Shown here: piece by piece, positions 16,697 through 25,150 of the stretch | How positions within the stretch are numbered: the first letter of the stretch is position 1 | Layout of the letters: every line of letters begins with the position of its first letter | Assembly (NCBI RefSeq): GCF_001613105.1 | Contig: NZ_BDBS01000038.1 | Coordinates: 1 to 64,000, forward strand | DNA from: Nocardia pseudobrasiliensis NBRC 108224 | Lineage (GTDB): Bacteria > Actinomycetota > Actinomycetes > Mycobacteriales > Mycobacteriaceae | Direction of reading: 5' to 3' | DNA: 64,000 nt | Program-made: the position numbers and the translations under genes | The notes under the pieces: model-generated | Told to the model about the DNA's origin: nothing | Database searches by the model: none | What the model saw: only the letters and a program-made list of their open reading frames with translations

Positions 16697-18165
16697 CTCG
16701 TCATGTGGTGGTGATCGGTGGTGGTCCGGCCGGTGCGGCCGCCGCCGATGCGGCGCTGCGGTACGGGGCGCGGGTGACCCTGGTCGATTCGAACGAGAGT
16801 CTCGGCGGGCAGTACAACCGGCGGATTCCGATGGCATACGGGGTTCGTCGTCCGTTGCGGATCGGGCACGGGTACGCGGCGGCCGATCTGCGGGCGCGGC
16901 GGCTCGCCGAGCATCCGCGGTGCGAATATCTGTCCTGGGCGTCGGTCTATCGCCTCGAACCGGCACCCGGGGGCGGGCCGCCGGTGGTCGGGCTGCTGCG
17001 GGGGATCGAGGGCGAACAGCGCACGGCTCACGAAATACGGGGTGACGCACTGATTCTCGCCACCGGAGCCTACGACCGGGTGTGTCCGTTTCCGGGGTGG
17101 GATCTGCCCGGCGTGTATACCGGCGGCGCGGCGCAGACCTTGGCGAAGACGCAGCGGCTGCTGGTGGGGCGGTCGGTGCTGGTGTCGGGAACCGGGCCGT
17201 TCCTGCTGCCGGTCGCGCGGGCGTTGGCCGACGGTGGCGCTCGGGTGCGGGCGGTGCTCGAGGCCAATGCGGGTCCGCGCCTGCTGCGGCAGTGGAGCGC
17301 TCGGCCCTGGCAATTGCGGCACAGCGCGGATAAGGCCGCGGAACTGGTCGAGTACCTCGCCTGCGGTGTGCGCCAACGTATTCCGCTGCGCGCCTCTCGC
17401 GCGGTGATCGCCGTAGCGGGGGATCGGCGGGTCGAGGAGGCCGTCGTCGCCCGGCTCGGCCCCGACTGGACGCCGATTCCCGGCAGCCGGGTGTCGGTGT
17501 CGGTGGACGCGGTCGTGGTCACCCACGGGTTCACCCCGCAGATCGAATTGGCGGTCGCGGCCGGGGCGGAGCTGAGCTCGGACGGATTCGTTCGCGTGGA
17601 CCGCGCGCAGCGCACGACCGCCGAATCGGTCTGGGCCGCAGGGGAGATCACCGGTATCGGCGGCGCGCAGGTCGCCGCGATCGAGGGCGTTGTGGCGGGT
17701 ATGGCGGCGGCCGGGGCCGATCCGAGCGCCGACCGCGCACTGCGCGCCCGCCAGCGCACGGCCCGCCAGTTCGTCACCCGCCTCGCCGCGGCGCATCCGA
17801 TTCGATCGGGCGTGCTGAGCTGGTCGGCCCCCGACACCGTCATCTGCCGCTGCGAGGGCACCACCCGGGCCGCCCTCACCGACGCCTGGTCACGGTCCAT
17901 CGGAAACGTCGACCGCCCGGTCAAACTCGCCACCCGCGCCGGTCTGGGGCCCTGTCAGGGTCGCCTGTGCGCGGCCGATGTCGAGGCCCTGCGCGACCAC
18001 CTGCACCCCGACGAGATTCGAGCCGATCGAACGCTGCCCGGCCTGGCCGCGGCGGCCCCGGCGCATCGCCCCCTGGCGGCCCCCGTCCGCCTGCGCGAAC
18101 TGGCCGCCCTCGACGGCGAGTGTCCCCGCACTGCCCAGCAGCCGACCGGCCCACGGGTGGATTGA
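16693..18165 (+). CDS. D-hydroxyproline dehydrogenase, pyridine-nucleotide-disulfide-oxidoreductase-like subunit
   Basis: A 490-residue protein with an N-terminal FAD fold (VVVIGGGPAGAAAADAALRY), a second dinucleotide fold near residues 155-180 (VLVSGTGPFLLPVARALADG), the ATG-like block VWAAGEITGIGGAQVAAIEG, and a C-terminal BFD-type [2Fe-2S] domain (VICRCEGTT and LGPCQGRLC). This is the HcnB-like subunit that takes electrons from the D-amino-acid oxidase subunit. It is 51 bases from the racemase gene, the only real gap in the catabolic set. Confidence 0.87.
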   Translation: MTRHVVVIGGGPAGAAAADAALRYGARVTLVDSNESLGGQYNRRIPMAYGVRRPLRIGHGYAAADLRARRLAEHPRCEYLSWASVYRLEPAPGGGPPVVGLLRGIEGEQRTAHEIRGDALILATGAYDRVCPFPGWDLPGVYTGGAAQTLAKTQRLLVGRSVLVSGTGPFLLPVARALADGGARVRAVLEANAGPRLLRQWSARPWQLRHSADKAAELVEYLACGVRQRIPLRASRAVIAVAGDRRVEEAVVARLGPDWTPIPGSRVSVSVDAVVVTHGFTPQIELAVAAGAELSSDGFVRVDRAQRTTAESVWAAGEITGIGGAQVAAIEGVVAGMAAAGADPSADRALRARQRTARQFVTRLAAAHPIRSGVLSWSAPDTVICRCEGTTRAALTDAWSRSIGNVDRPVKLATRAGLGPCQGRLCAADVEALRDHLHPDEIRADRTLPGLAAAAPAHRPLAAPVRLRELAALDGECPRTAQQPTGPRVD

Positions 18166-18215
18166 TCCGACCCGCCCGGGCGGCACGATCGTCGCGACCG
18201 CGAAAGGACTCCGTA

Positions 18216-19217
18216 ATGCGCAGCAGCCGAATCATTTCCGCGATCGATACCCATACCGAGGGCATGCCGACCCGGGTGATCACCGGGGGCGTCGGTACGG
18301 TGCCGGGCAGGACGATGGCGGCGCGGCGAATGTATTTCGCCGAACATCTGGACGGACTGCGCAGGCTGCTGGTGAACGAGCCGCGCGGCCACGCGGCGAT
18401 GAGCGGGGCGATCCTGCAGCCGCCCACCACCGACGACGGCCACTACGGTGTGCTGTTCATCGAAGTCAGTGGGCTGCTACCGATGTGCGGGCACGGGACG
18501 ATGGGCGTGGCGACCGCGCTCGTCGAGGCGGGAATGGTGCCGGTCGTCGAGCCGGTGACCGAGATTCGCCTGGACACTCCGGCCGGGCGGGTGGTGGTCG
18601 CGGTGACAGTTGTTGGTGGGCACGCGAATTCGGTCACATTGCGCAACGTGCCCGCCTATTGTGAGAGCCTCGACAACGATCTCGACGTCCCAGGGCTCGG
18701 CATGGTGCGTTACGACATGGCCTACGGCGGCAACTTCTATGCCATCGTGGACCTCGGCAAACTCGGCCTGCCGTTCGATCGTGGCCATCAGGACCGCGTA
18801 CTCGACGCCGGGCTGCGAATCATGGCCGCGATCAACGAGTTCCGCGCCCCGGTGCATCCGATGGACCGCCGCATCACCGGCTGCAAACACGTCCAGTTCC
18901 TCGATCCGGCCGCCGAACCCGCCCATACCCGCAATGCCATGGTCATCCATCCCGGCTGGTTCGACCGATCACCCTGCGGCACGGGGACGTCCGCGCTACT
19001 CGCCCGTCAGCATGCGCGCGGGCTGCTCTCGGGCGATCAGGTGCTGCGCAACGATTCGTTCATCGGCACCACCTTTCACGCCCGCGCGGTCGAAACGACC
19101 GTCGTGGGTGGATATCCCGCCATCGTTCCCGAGATCACCGGCCGCGCCTGGGTTACCGCGACGGCCAACTATCTGCTCGACCCCACCGATCCCTTTCCCG
19201 AGGGATTCGTCTTCTAG
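18216..19217 (+). CDS. 4-hydroxyproline 2-epimerase / proline racemase family
   Basis: A 333-residue member of the proline racemase family. It has both catalytic cysteines, in LLPMCGHGTMG (about Cys91) and RSPCGTGTSAL (about Cys254), so it is a two-base racemase or epimerase and not the dehydratase branch, which has a threonine at the second position. In context it should convert trans-4-hydroxy-L-proline to cis-4-hydroxy-D-proline, the substrate of the dehydrogenase encoded just upstream. An AAAGGA lies about nine bases before the ATG. Proline racemase activity cannot be excluded from sequence. Confidence 0.9.
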   Translation: MRSSRIISAIDTHTEGMPTRVITGGVGTVPGRTMAARRMYFAEHLDGLRRLLVNEPRGHAAMSGAILQPPTTDDGHYGVLFIEVSGLLPMCGHGTMGVATALVEAGMVPVVEPVTEIRLDTPAGRVVVAVTVVGGHANSVTLRNVPAYCESLDNDLDVPGLGMVRYDMAYGGNFYAIVDLGKLGLPFDRGHQDRVLDAGLRIMAAINEFRAPVHPMDRRITGCKHVQFLDPAAEPAHTRNAMVIHPGWFDRSPCGTGTSALLARQHARGLLSGDQVLRNDSFIGTTFHARAVETTVVGGYPAIVPEITGRAWVTATANYLLDPTDPFPEGFVF

Positions 19218-19234
19218 TACCGAGGAATACGCGC

Positions 19235-20659
19235 ATGAAACCCGTCGACACCCGGGCGCCCCGGCCCCGACCGACCAGAAGCACCCTGCTGCGGCGGATG
19301 CCCGTAACGGTCGTCGACACCGGCGACTTCACCAAGAGTATGGGGCTGTGGCAACTGGTCGCGCTCAGTCTCGGCGGGCTCGTCGGCGCGGGGGTGTTCT
19401 CCCTGGCCGGGGTGGTCGCCCACGATATCGCCGGTCCGGCCGTGCTGGTCTCGTTCGCCATCGCGATTGTCGCCTCCGGGGCCGCGGGTCTGTGCTATGC
19501 GGAATTCGCGGGGATGGTGCCGCGCGCGGGCTCGGCCTACACCTACGCCTATGTCTCCCTCGGTGAGATCATCGGCTTCCTGATCGGCTGGGATCTGCTG
19601 CTGGAGTACACCGCCATCGTGTCGGTGGTGGCGATCGCGGTCTCCGGATACCTCAACTACATCACCCACTACTTCGGATTCGATCTGCCCGCCTGGGCGC
19701 TGGGCGCGCCGGGGACCGGATCCGGGCATCGGGTCGATCTGTTCGCGGTGCTGCTGTGTCTGCTGCTGGCCTTCCTGCTCTCGCGCGGCACCCGCGAATC
19801 CGCCCGGGTGCAAACCGGACTCGTGGCGTTGAAGATGGCGATCGTCGCGATCGTGGTGCTCGCCGGGGCGTTCCGCATCAAGACCGGCAATTACGATCCG
19901 TTCTTCCCGTTCGGACTCGGCGGCGCGGTCTCTGGTGCGGCCCTGGCCTTCTTCGCTGTCTACGGCTACGACGCCATGAGCGCCGCCGCCGAGGAATCCA
20001 CCGACGGTAAACGGCTGCTGCCGAAGGCCATCATGATCAGCCTGGGCATCGCGTCGGTGGTGTATCTGCTGGTGTGTCTGGTGATCGTCGGGATGGTCAA
20101 CTACACCGATATCGCCGTCTCCGCGCCCTTCTCCAGCGCCTTCGACAGCATCGGACTGGGCGTACTCGGCCTGGTGATCGCGGTCGGCGCGGTCGTCGGC
20201 GTCACCACCTCGGCCTTCGCCAATATGCTCGCCGTCACCCGGGTCGGATTCGCCATGAGCCGAGACGGATTGCTGCCCGGCTATTTCGGCGCGCCGAATC
20301 CGCGGCGACGCGTCCCGACCCGCGTGATCTGGCCGGTCGGCATCGTCTCGGCGCTGATCGCCGGATTCCTGCCGATCCGCGAGGCCGCCGAACTCACCAA
20401 TGTCGGCATTCTGATGGCCTTCATCGTGGTCGCGCTGGGTGTGATGCGGCTGCGCCGGACGCGTCCGGAGGCCGAACGGCCCTTCCGTACGCCGTGGGTT
20501 CCGGTGGTGCCGCTGATCGGGATCGCGTTCTCGGTCTGGCTCATCGGCCACCTGACCTGGGTCACCTGGGTGCGGTTCGCGGTCTGGCTCGTCCTGGGCC
20601 TGGTGCTGTACTTCACCTTCGGCCACCGGCACTCCAAACTGAACGCCGGTGCGGCCTAA
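19235..20659 (+). CDS. Amino acid permease, APC superfamily (cationic amino acid transporter type)
   Basis: A 474-residue membrane protein with about 12 hydrophobic segments; the first starts near residue 42 with the family motif LSLGGLVGAGVFSLAGVVA. Further APC features include MVPRAGSAYTYAYVSLGEII and GYDAMSAAAEESTDGKRLLP between segments 6 and 8. Position at the end of the catabolic genes suggests uptake of hydroxyproline or proline. It begins 17 bases after the epimerase stop and likely belongs to the same operon. A second possible ATG (19268) would shorten the leader only. Confidence 0.85.
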   Translation: MKPVDTRAPRPRPTRSTLLRRMPVTVVDTGDFTKSMGLWQLVALSLGGLVGAGVFSLAGVVAHDIAGPAVLVSFAIAIVASGAAGLCYAEFAGMVPRAGSAYTYAYVSLGEIIGFLIGWDLLLEYTAIVSVVAIAVSGYLNYITHYFGFDLPAWALGAPGTGSGHRVDLFAVLLCLLLAFLLSRGTRESARVQTGLVALKMAIVAIVVLAGAFRIKTGNYDPFFPFGLGGAVSGAALAFFAVYGYDAMSAAAEESTDGKRLLPKAIMISLGIASVVYLLVCLVIVGMVNYTDIAVSAPFSSAFDSIGLGVLGLVIAVGAVVGVTTSAFANMLAVTRVGFAMSRDGLLPGYFGAPNPRRRVPTRVIWPVGIVSALIAGFLPIREAAELTNVGILMAFIVVALGVMRLRRTRPEAERPFRTPWVPVVPLIGIAFSVWLIGHLTWVTWVRFAVWLVLGLVLYFTFGHRHSKLNAGAA

Positions 20660-20713
20660 CTATTCTGGAGGGGGACGGGGCGACGCGCCCACCAGGACGA
20701 ATACGGAGTGCGG

Positions 20714-21373
20714 ATGATCGAACGGCTGGACAGCGGCAGAAGGTCGACGCTACGCGACCACGTCTCGGACGCGCTGCGCGCCGCGATCATTTCCGGTGAA
20801 CTCGAACCGGGTGAGCTGTACTCCGCGCCGAACCTGTCGGAACGGTTCGGGATTTCGGCGACCCCGGTGCGGGAGGCGATGCTCGATCTGGTCCGGCAGG
20901 GATTGGTGATCTCGGTGCCCAACAAGGGTTTCCGGGTCACCGAGACCTCCGAGGACGATCTGGACTCGATCGCGAAGATCCGCATGCTGCTGGAACCGCC
21001 GAGCGTACGCGGCATTGTCGGAACCATTCCCGCCGCCGACTTCCCCGGCCTGCGGGCCCAGGCCGAGAAGATCGTCGACGCCGCGCTGCGCGGCGATCTC
21101 GTCGAATACGTCGACGCCGACCGCCGATTCCACCTCATGCTCCTCGACTACTGCCGCAATCCGCGCCTGTCTCAGATCGTCAGCGACCTACGCGCCCAGA
21201 CCCGCCTGTTCGGCCTGGCCGCACTGGTGGAACGCGGCGAACTGGAAAGCTCCGCCCGCGAACACCACACCATCCTCGACCTCATCGAATCCGAGCGCCC
21301 CGAGGAGCTCGAACAGTTCCTACGCCGCCACATCGGCCACGTCCGCGGTATCTGGGCGGCCGCGCAGGGCTGA
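20714..21373 (+). CDS. GntR-family regulator, FadR (FCD) subclass
   Basis: A 219-residue regulator. The winged helix (about residues 10-80) carries LRDHVSDALRAAIISGELEP, ERFGISATPVREAMLDLVRQ and the wing VPNKGFRVTE. The helical FCD effector domain follows, with metal/ligand residues in DADRRFHLMLLD and EHHTILDLIESE and HIGHVRG. Regulators like this commonly repress hydroxyproline or amino acid catabolic operons and respond to the substrate; the adjacency here supports that. I chose ATG 20714 over GTG 20708. A GGAG lies six bases before the ATG region. Confidence 0.88.
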   Translation: MIERLDSGRRSTLRDHVSDALRAAIISGELEPGELYSAPNLSERFGISATPVREAMLDLVRQGLVISVPNKGFRVTETSEDDLDSIAKIRMLLEPPSVRGIVGTIPAADFPGLRAQAEKIVDAALRGDLVEYVDADRRFHLMLLDYCRNPRLSQIVSDLRAQTRLFGLAALVERGELESSAREHHTILDLIESERPEELEQFLRRHIGHVRGIWAAAQG

Positions 21374-21402
21374 TTCGGATCAGCCGCGGTTCGGTCATGG
21401 GC

Positions 21403-22602
21403 TCATCGCGATTCGTCCGCGCGGGCCTGTGCGGCGCTGTTGAGGAAGCTGCGCGGGGCGCGGGCGTTGACGGCGTGATCGCCGATCAGCGACGCCTTGT
21501 AGGCGGCGGGATTGTGTGAGGACACCGTGCGGGCGTTGCGCCAGTGCCGGTCCAGGCCGAGACCGGATTTCACGGCGGTCGCACTGCCCGCGTCGAAGAA
21601 CTGCCAGGCCGCAGCGCCGACCAATTCGGTATTGGCCACCTGCGTCGCCGCCGATTCCAGCAGGGCCTGCGCGGCGCGGCGCGCGGACGGTGCGGCCTGG
21701 AAGGCGTCGAGGGTGTCGGCCAGTTGCAGGACGTTCGCGCGGGCCGAGTACGCCTTGCTCCACACCGTTCCGACGATCTGCAGTACCTGCGGATCCGCCG
21801 CCGGTTCCTGCGTCGGCGCGAGCGGATAGGACCGGGTGCGGCCGCGCACGAGTGCGGCCAGATCGGTGGCGATGGCGCGCGCGATCCCGGCCTGGGTGGC
21901 CGAGTGTACGAACTGGTAGAACGCCTCCATATAGTCGTTGGCCAATGGATTGTGGTGGCGCAGTAGATAATCCGGATCGACCGGGACCGCCTCGAAGACC
22001 GCGGTGCCGCTGGCGGTCAGGCGCTGTCCGAAGCCGTCCCAGTCGTCGATGATGGTGACGCCCGCGCTGCGGCGCGGCACGATCGCGGAGACGAATTCGC
22101 CGTCGTCGAGGACCAGCACATTGAGCCAGTCGGCGTACAGGCTGCCGGTGGTGTAGTACTTGCGGCCCGAGAGCAGATACCGATCACCGTCGCGCACCAG
22201 GCCGGTCACCAGCGCGGTCAGATTCGGCGTCGCCAACTCCGCGCCCGCCGGGCCGAAGAACTCGCCGTCGGCGGCGGCACGGAGCAGACGCGTGCGGGCG
22301 ACGCCCGCGGGTGCGAAGCGCAGGATCTCGGTGAGTCCGAGGTGTCCGCGAAAGATCTGGGCCACATTCGAATCCCCGGCGGCGATATCGATCAGTACCT
22401 CGGCGAGCACCCGAACCGAGGCGTCGTGCCCGCCGAATTCGACCGGTACGCGCAGCGCGCCGGCTCCGGCCTCGAGTAATCGCGACAGCTGATCCGAGGG
22501 CAGCTTGTGCTCGGCGTCTCGCGCCACCGCCTCCTCGCCGAGTCCGGCGATCACCTCCGCGATCGCGGCCAGGCGCTGCTGTAGACCGTCGACTGAACCC
22601 AT
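21403..22602 (-). CDS. Flavin-dependent monooxygenase, acyl-CoA dehydrogenase fold (DszC/SfnB-like)
   Basis: A 399-residue protein with the acyl-CoA dehydrogenase fold. The N-terminal helical domain (SRLLEAGAGALRVPVEFGGH), middle beta domain (LLSGRKYYTTGSLYADWLNV) and C-terminal helices ending in GLDRHWRNARTVSSHNPAAY match DszC, SfnB and related reduced-flavin oxygenases, not catabolic dehydrogenases: the catalytic glutamate region is absent. These enzymes use FMNH2 and oxygen on sulfur, nitrogen or aromatic carbon. ATG 22602 was chosen; the frame continues upstream into the promoter. It is divergent from the nucleoside-type cluster, so it may serve that pathway or sulfur scavenging. Confidence 0.75.
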   Translation of the reverse strand: MGSVDGLQQRLAAIAEVIAGLGEEAVARDAEHKLPSDQLSRLLEAGAGALRVPVEFGGHDASVRVLAEVLIDIAAGDSNVAQIFRGHLGLTEILRFAPAGVARTRLLRAAADGEFFGPAGAELATPNLTALVTGLVRDGDRYLLSGRKYYTTGSLYADWLNVLVLDDGEFVSAIVPRRSAGVTIIDDWDGFGQRLTASGTAVFEAVPVDPDYLLRHHNPLANDYMEAFYQFVHSATQAGIARAIATDLAALVRGRTRSYPLAPTQEPAADPQVLQIVGTVWSKAYSARANVLQLADTLDAFQAAPSARRAAQALLESAATQVANTELVGAAAWQFFDAGSATAVKSGLGLDRHWRNARTVSSHNPAAYKASLIGDHAVNARAPRSFLNSAAQARADESR

Positions 22603-22633
22603 CCACACCCCATTCGTCGTGACCTGTGCTGTC

Positions 22634-22675
22634 AAATATTCACTGGGCCAAGAGGTTTGCTGAAAGATATTCACT
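22634..22675. promoter_or_regulatory. Pair of direct repeats in a divergent promoter region
   Basis: AAATATTCACT (22634-22644) and AGATATTCACT (22665-22675) are 31 bases apart, about three helical turns, in the A+T-richer part of the 180-base gap between the flavoprotein gene and the C-glycosidase gene. Ten of eleven positions match. The placement suits a regulator acting on both directions. Confidence 0.4.
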
Positions 22676-22782
22676 CACAGCGGTTCCAACCGTTTACACC
22701 ACGTCCGAGCCGCCGCACGATGGCGGACGGATCAGGGGGTTTCGCTTCAACCCACGCACTTCTACGAACGGACGTCACTCAC

Positions 22783-23736
22783 GTGCCCGAAGTCGCCAAT
22801 TTGTCGCCGCTGTTTCGCTTCTCCGACGAGGTTGCCGAGACGCTCGCCCGCGGCGGACCCATCGTCGCCCTGGAATCGAATGTGGTGGCGCACGGCTTTC
22901 GCTATCCGGACAATGTCGCGATCGCCCTCGAGGTCGAGCAGGCGGTACGCGCGGCGGGCGCGGTGCCCGCGACCATTTCGATCGCAGACGGCCGGATCGT
23001 TGTCGGAGCGAGCGCCGACGAACTCGAAAGCCTCGCCACCGCCGCCGATGTCGCCAAGGTGACCAGCCGCGACATCGCCGTGACCCTGGCCCGCGGGGCG
23101 GCGGGCGCGACCTCGATCTCGGCCACCATGGCCATCGCCGACCGGGTGGGCATCACCACCGTCGCGTCGGCGGGACTCGGCGGGGTGCATCGCGGCGCGG
23201 AGGTTTCGATGGACATCTCCGCCGATCTCACCGAACTCGCTCGGACCCGGCTCATCGTCGTCTGCGCCGGGGTGAAGAAGATCCTCGACGCCGGCCTCAC
23301 CCTGGAATTCCTGGAAACGCAGGGCACACCCGTGATCGGCTATCGGCACCTCGAGTTCCCGGCGTTCTACTGCCGCGACAGCGGCTTCCGCACCCAGACG
23401 CGGCTCGACGATCCCGCGCGGATCGCGCGGGTGGCCAGGCTGCACCTGGAGCTCGGCGGATCGGGTTCGGTGCTGATCACCCATCCGATCCCGGTCGAGG
23501 ACGCGCTCGACGGCGAGCGGATCGAGGCGGCGATCCGCCAGGCGCTGGCCCGCGCCGAGGCCGAGCGGATCATCGGGCCCGCGGTCACCACCTTCGTGCT
23601 GCGCGCGGTCGACGCGGCCACCGGCGGCGATGCGGCCGCGGCCAATCGCGCCGTCTTGGTCAGTACCGCCCACGCGGCCGCCGAGATCGAGGCGGCCCGC
23701 AGCGTTGTCGAACAAGGAGTCTCCCATGCCGTTTGA
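22783..23736 (+). CDS. Pseudouridine-5'-phosphate glycosidase family protein (IndA-like C-glycosidase)
   Basis: A 317-residue PsuG-fold enzyme. PsuG makes or breaks the C-C bond between ribose 5-phosphate and uracil. The essential pair is present: aspartate in MDISADL and lysine in CAGVKKILD, 17 residues apart as in E. coli PsuG, and an asparagine in AAANRAVLV. Several base-site motifs differ from ordinary PsuG: ASAGLGGVHRGAE where ATGGIGGVHRG is usual, GVKKILD for GxKSILD, and TTFVLRAV for TPFLL. Together with an adjacent phosphatase and indigoidine-type NRPS this suggests a different base, as in IndA-type and minimycin/oxazinomycin pathways. Start taken as GTG 22783; the frame is open upstream. 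Its 3' end overlaps the phosphatase gene by 11 bases. Confidence 0.85.
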   Translation: MPEVANLSPLFRFSDEVAETLARGGPIVALESNVVAHGFRYPDNVAIALEVEQAVRAAGAVPATISIADGRIVVGASADELESLATAADVAKVTSRDIAVTLARGAAGATSISATMAIADRVGITTVASAGLGGVHRGAEVSMDISADLTELARTRLIVVCAGVKKILDAGLTLEFLETQGTPVIGYRHLEFPAFYCRDSGFRTQTRLDDPARIARVARLHLELGGSGSVLITHPIPVEDALDGERIEAAIRQALARAEAERIIGPAVTTFVLRAVDAATGGDAAAANRAVLVSTAHAAAEIEAARSVVEQGVSHAV

Positions 23737-24415
23737 CCTCACCCGCTCGGCCCTGCTGTTCGATCTGGACGGGACGCTGCTCGATACGCCCCGCGCCATC
23801 GCCGAACAGTTCGCCCTCGCCGTCGAGGCGGTCACCGGCGACAATCCCGGACAGGAGCGGGCCCGCGCCCTGGTCGGCGCGCCGCTCGAGCGGATGGCCG
23901 CCCAGCTGTCGGGTACCGCACCGGATTCCGATATCGCACAGGCGATTTCGGCCGACTATCTGACCCGCTACCGGGAGATCATTGTGCCGAAGGCCACCGA
24001 TCTGCTGTTCCCGGGTGTGCGCGAGGGCCTGGAACGGCTGGCGCGCAGCGGATTACGGCTGGCCGTGGTCACCAGTAAGAAACATCGCAGCGCCGAACTC
24101 ATCCTCGACGCCGCCGGTATCGCCGAACATTTCGAGATCGTCGTGGGCGCGGATGACGTGGCCCATCCGAAGCCGCATCGCGACAGTGCCGACGCCGCCC
24201 TGGCGGCGCTGGGACTGTCCGAGGCCGGACCCGGCGGCGCCGTGATCGGCGATACCGCCGCCGATATCGGTCTGGGCAAGGCGATCGGAACCTACACCGT
24301 CGGTGTCGCCTACGGCGTGTCCACCGCGGACCAGATCACCGCGACGGCACCGGATCTCGTCGCCTTGCGCTTCGACGACGTCACCAGCGCGCTCGTCCAT
24401 CGAATCGGAAAGTGA
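23726..24415 (+). CDS. HAD-family phosphatase (IndB-like)
   Basis: A 229-residue HAD hydrolase of the Gph/PGMB subgroup. Motif I is LFDLDGTLLDT, motif II the serine/threonine in AVVTSKKHRS, motif III the lysine in VAHPKPHRD, motif IV GDTAADIGLG; the cap domain is alpha-helical between residues 20 and 85. In indigoidine and C-nucleoside clusters a HAD enzyme removes the 5'-phosphate from the ribosylated product, which fits its place between a C-glycosidase and a nucleobase-related gene. It is translated from an ATG inside the preceding gene's end, preceded by AAGGAG. Confidence 0.85.
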   Translation: MPFDLTRSALLFDLDGTLLDTPRAIAEQFALAVEAVTGDNPGQERARALVGAPLERMAAQLSGTAPDSDIAQAISADYLTRYREIIVPKATDLLFPGVREGLERLARSGLRLAVVTSKKHRSAELILDAAGIAEHFEIVVGADDVAHPKPHRDSADAALAALGLSEAGPGGAVIGDTAADIGLGKAIGTYTVGVAYGVSTADQITATAPDLVALRFDDVTSALVHRIGK

Positions 24416-24424
24416 GCCCCGGCC

Positions 24425-25150
24425 ATGACCACCTGGACCCGCCCGACGACCGACCCGGGCCAACTCGACGACTACCTCGGCGTGAATGTCTTTCCGCTAC
24501 CGATCAACCCGAGCCTGATCGCGTTGCACACCGAGGCCCGCGACGCCCGGACCGGCCACGAGCGCTTCGTGCGCACGACCCAGCGCATCATCCGGCTGCT
24601 GCTGGAAACCGCGCTCTCGCATCTGGAGTACCGGCCCCGATCGGTCACCACCCCGACCGGCTTCGTCTACGAGGGCGTGGAGCCGGTCGAGCCCACGCTC
24701 TACGCCGTGTCCATCCCGCGCGCCGGTGACGCGCTCGAGGGCGGACTGCGCGAGATCCGGCCGGACGCCCGCTTCGGCAAGATCCTCGTACAGCGCGATC
24801 CGACCACCAAGAAGCCGACCCTGTACTACAGCAAGCTGCCGCCCGGAATCGCCGGCCGGCAGGTCTTGCTGCTCGACCCCACCATCGCCACCGGGGGCAC
24901 GCTGCTCACCGCGATCAACGAATTGATCGCCGCCGGTGTGGAGGAGCGGGCGATCATCGTCGTCAATGTGCTCACCTGCCCCGAGGCGCTGGCCGCGGTG
25001 CTCACCCGGCGGCCCGATATCCGGATCATCACCTCGCATATCGACCGCACCCTCACCGATCAGGCATTCATGCTGCCGGGCATCGGAGATTTCGGTGACC
25101 GGTTCCACGGCACGGTCGCCGAGGTCCCAGCGGCGCGGGAGCAGAAGTGA
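24425..25150 (+). CDS. Uracil phosphoribosyltransferase homologue
   Basis: A 241-residue type I phosphoribosyltransferase. Segments GVNVFPLPINPSLIALHTEA, AVSIPRAGDALEGGLREIRP, GKILVQRDPTTKKPTLYYSK and the PRPP loop LLDPTIATGGTLLTAI identify the UPRTase family. Normal UPRTases are about 210 residues and read LLDPMLATGGS at the PRPP loop; the extra length is N-terminal. Inside a cluster with a C-glycosidase and NRPS it is unlikely to be ordinary pyrimidine salvage. As I recall, a UPRT homologue takes part in self-resistance in the minimycin cluster, and the same role is possible here. It sits nine bases after the phosphatase stop and overlaps the NRPS start (GTGA). Confidence 0.82.
   Translation: MTTWTRPTTDPGQLDDYLGVNVFPLPINPSLIALHTEARDARTGHERFVRTTQRIIRLLLETALSHLEYRPRSVTTPTGFVYEGVEPVEPTLYAVSIPRAGDALEGGLREIRPDARFGKILVQRDPTTKKPTLYYSKLPPGIAGRQVLLLDPTIATGGTLLTAINELIAAGVEERAIIVVNVLTCPEALAAVLTRRPDIRIITSHIDRTLTDQAFMLPGIGDFGDRFHGTVAEVPAAREQK

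Noticed and set aside
22657..22782. N-terminal extension of the C-glycosidase
   Set aside because: Overlaps the direct repeats and divergent promoter and has no counterpart in PsuG proteins; GTG 22783 fits the family length.
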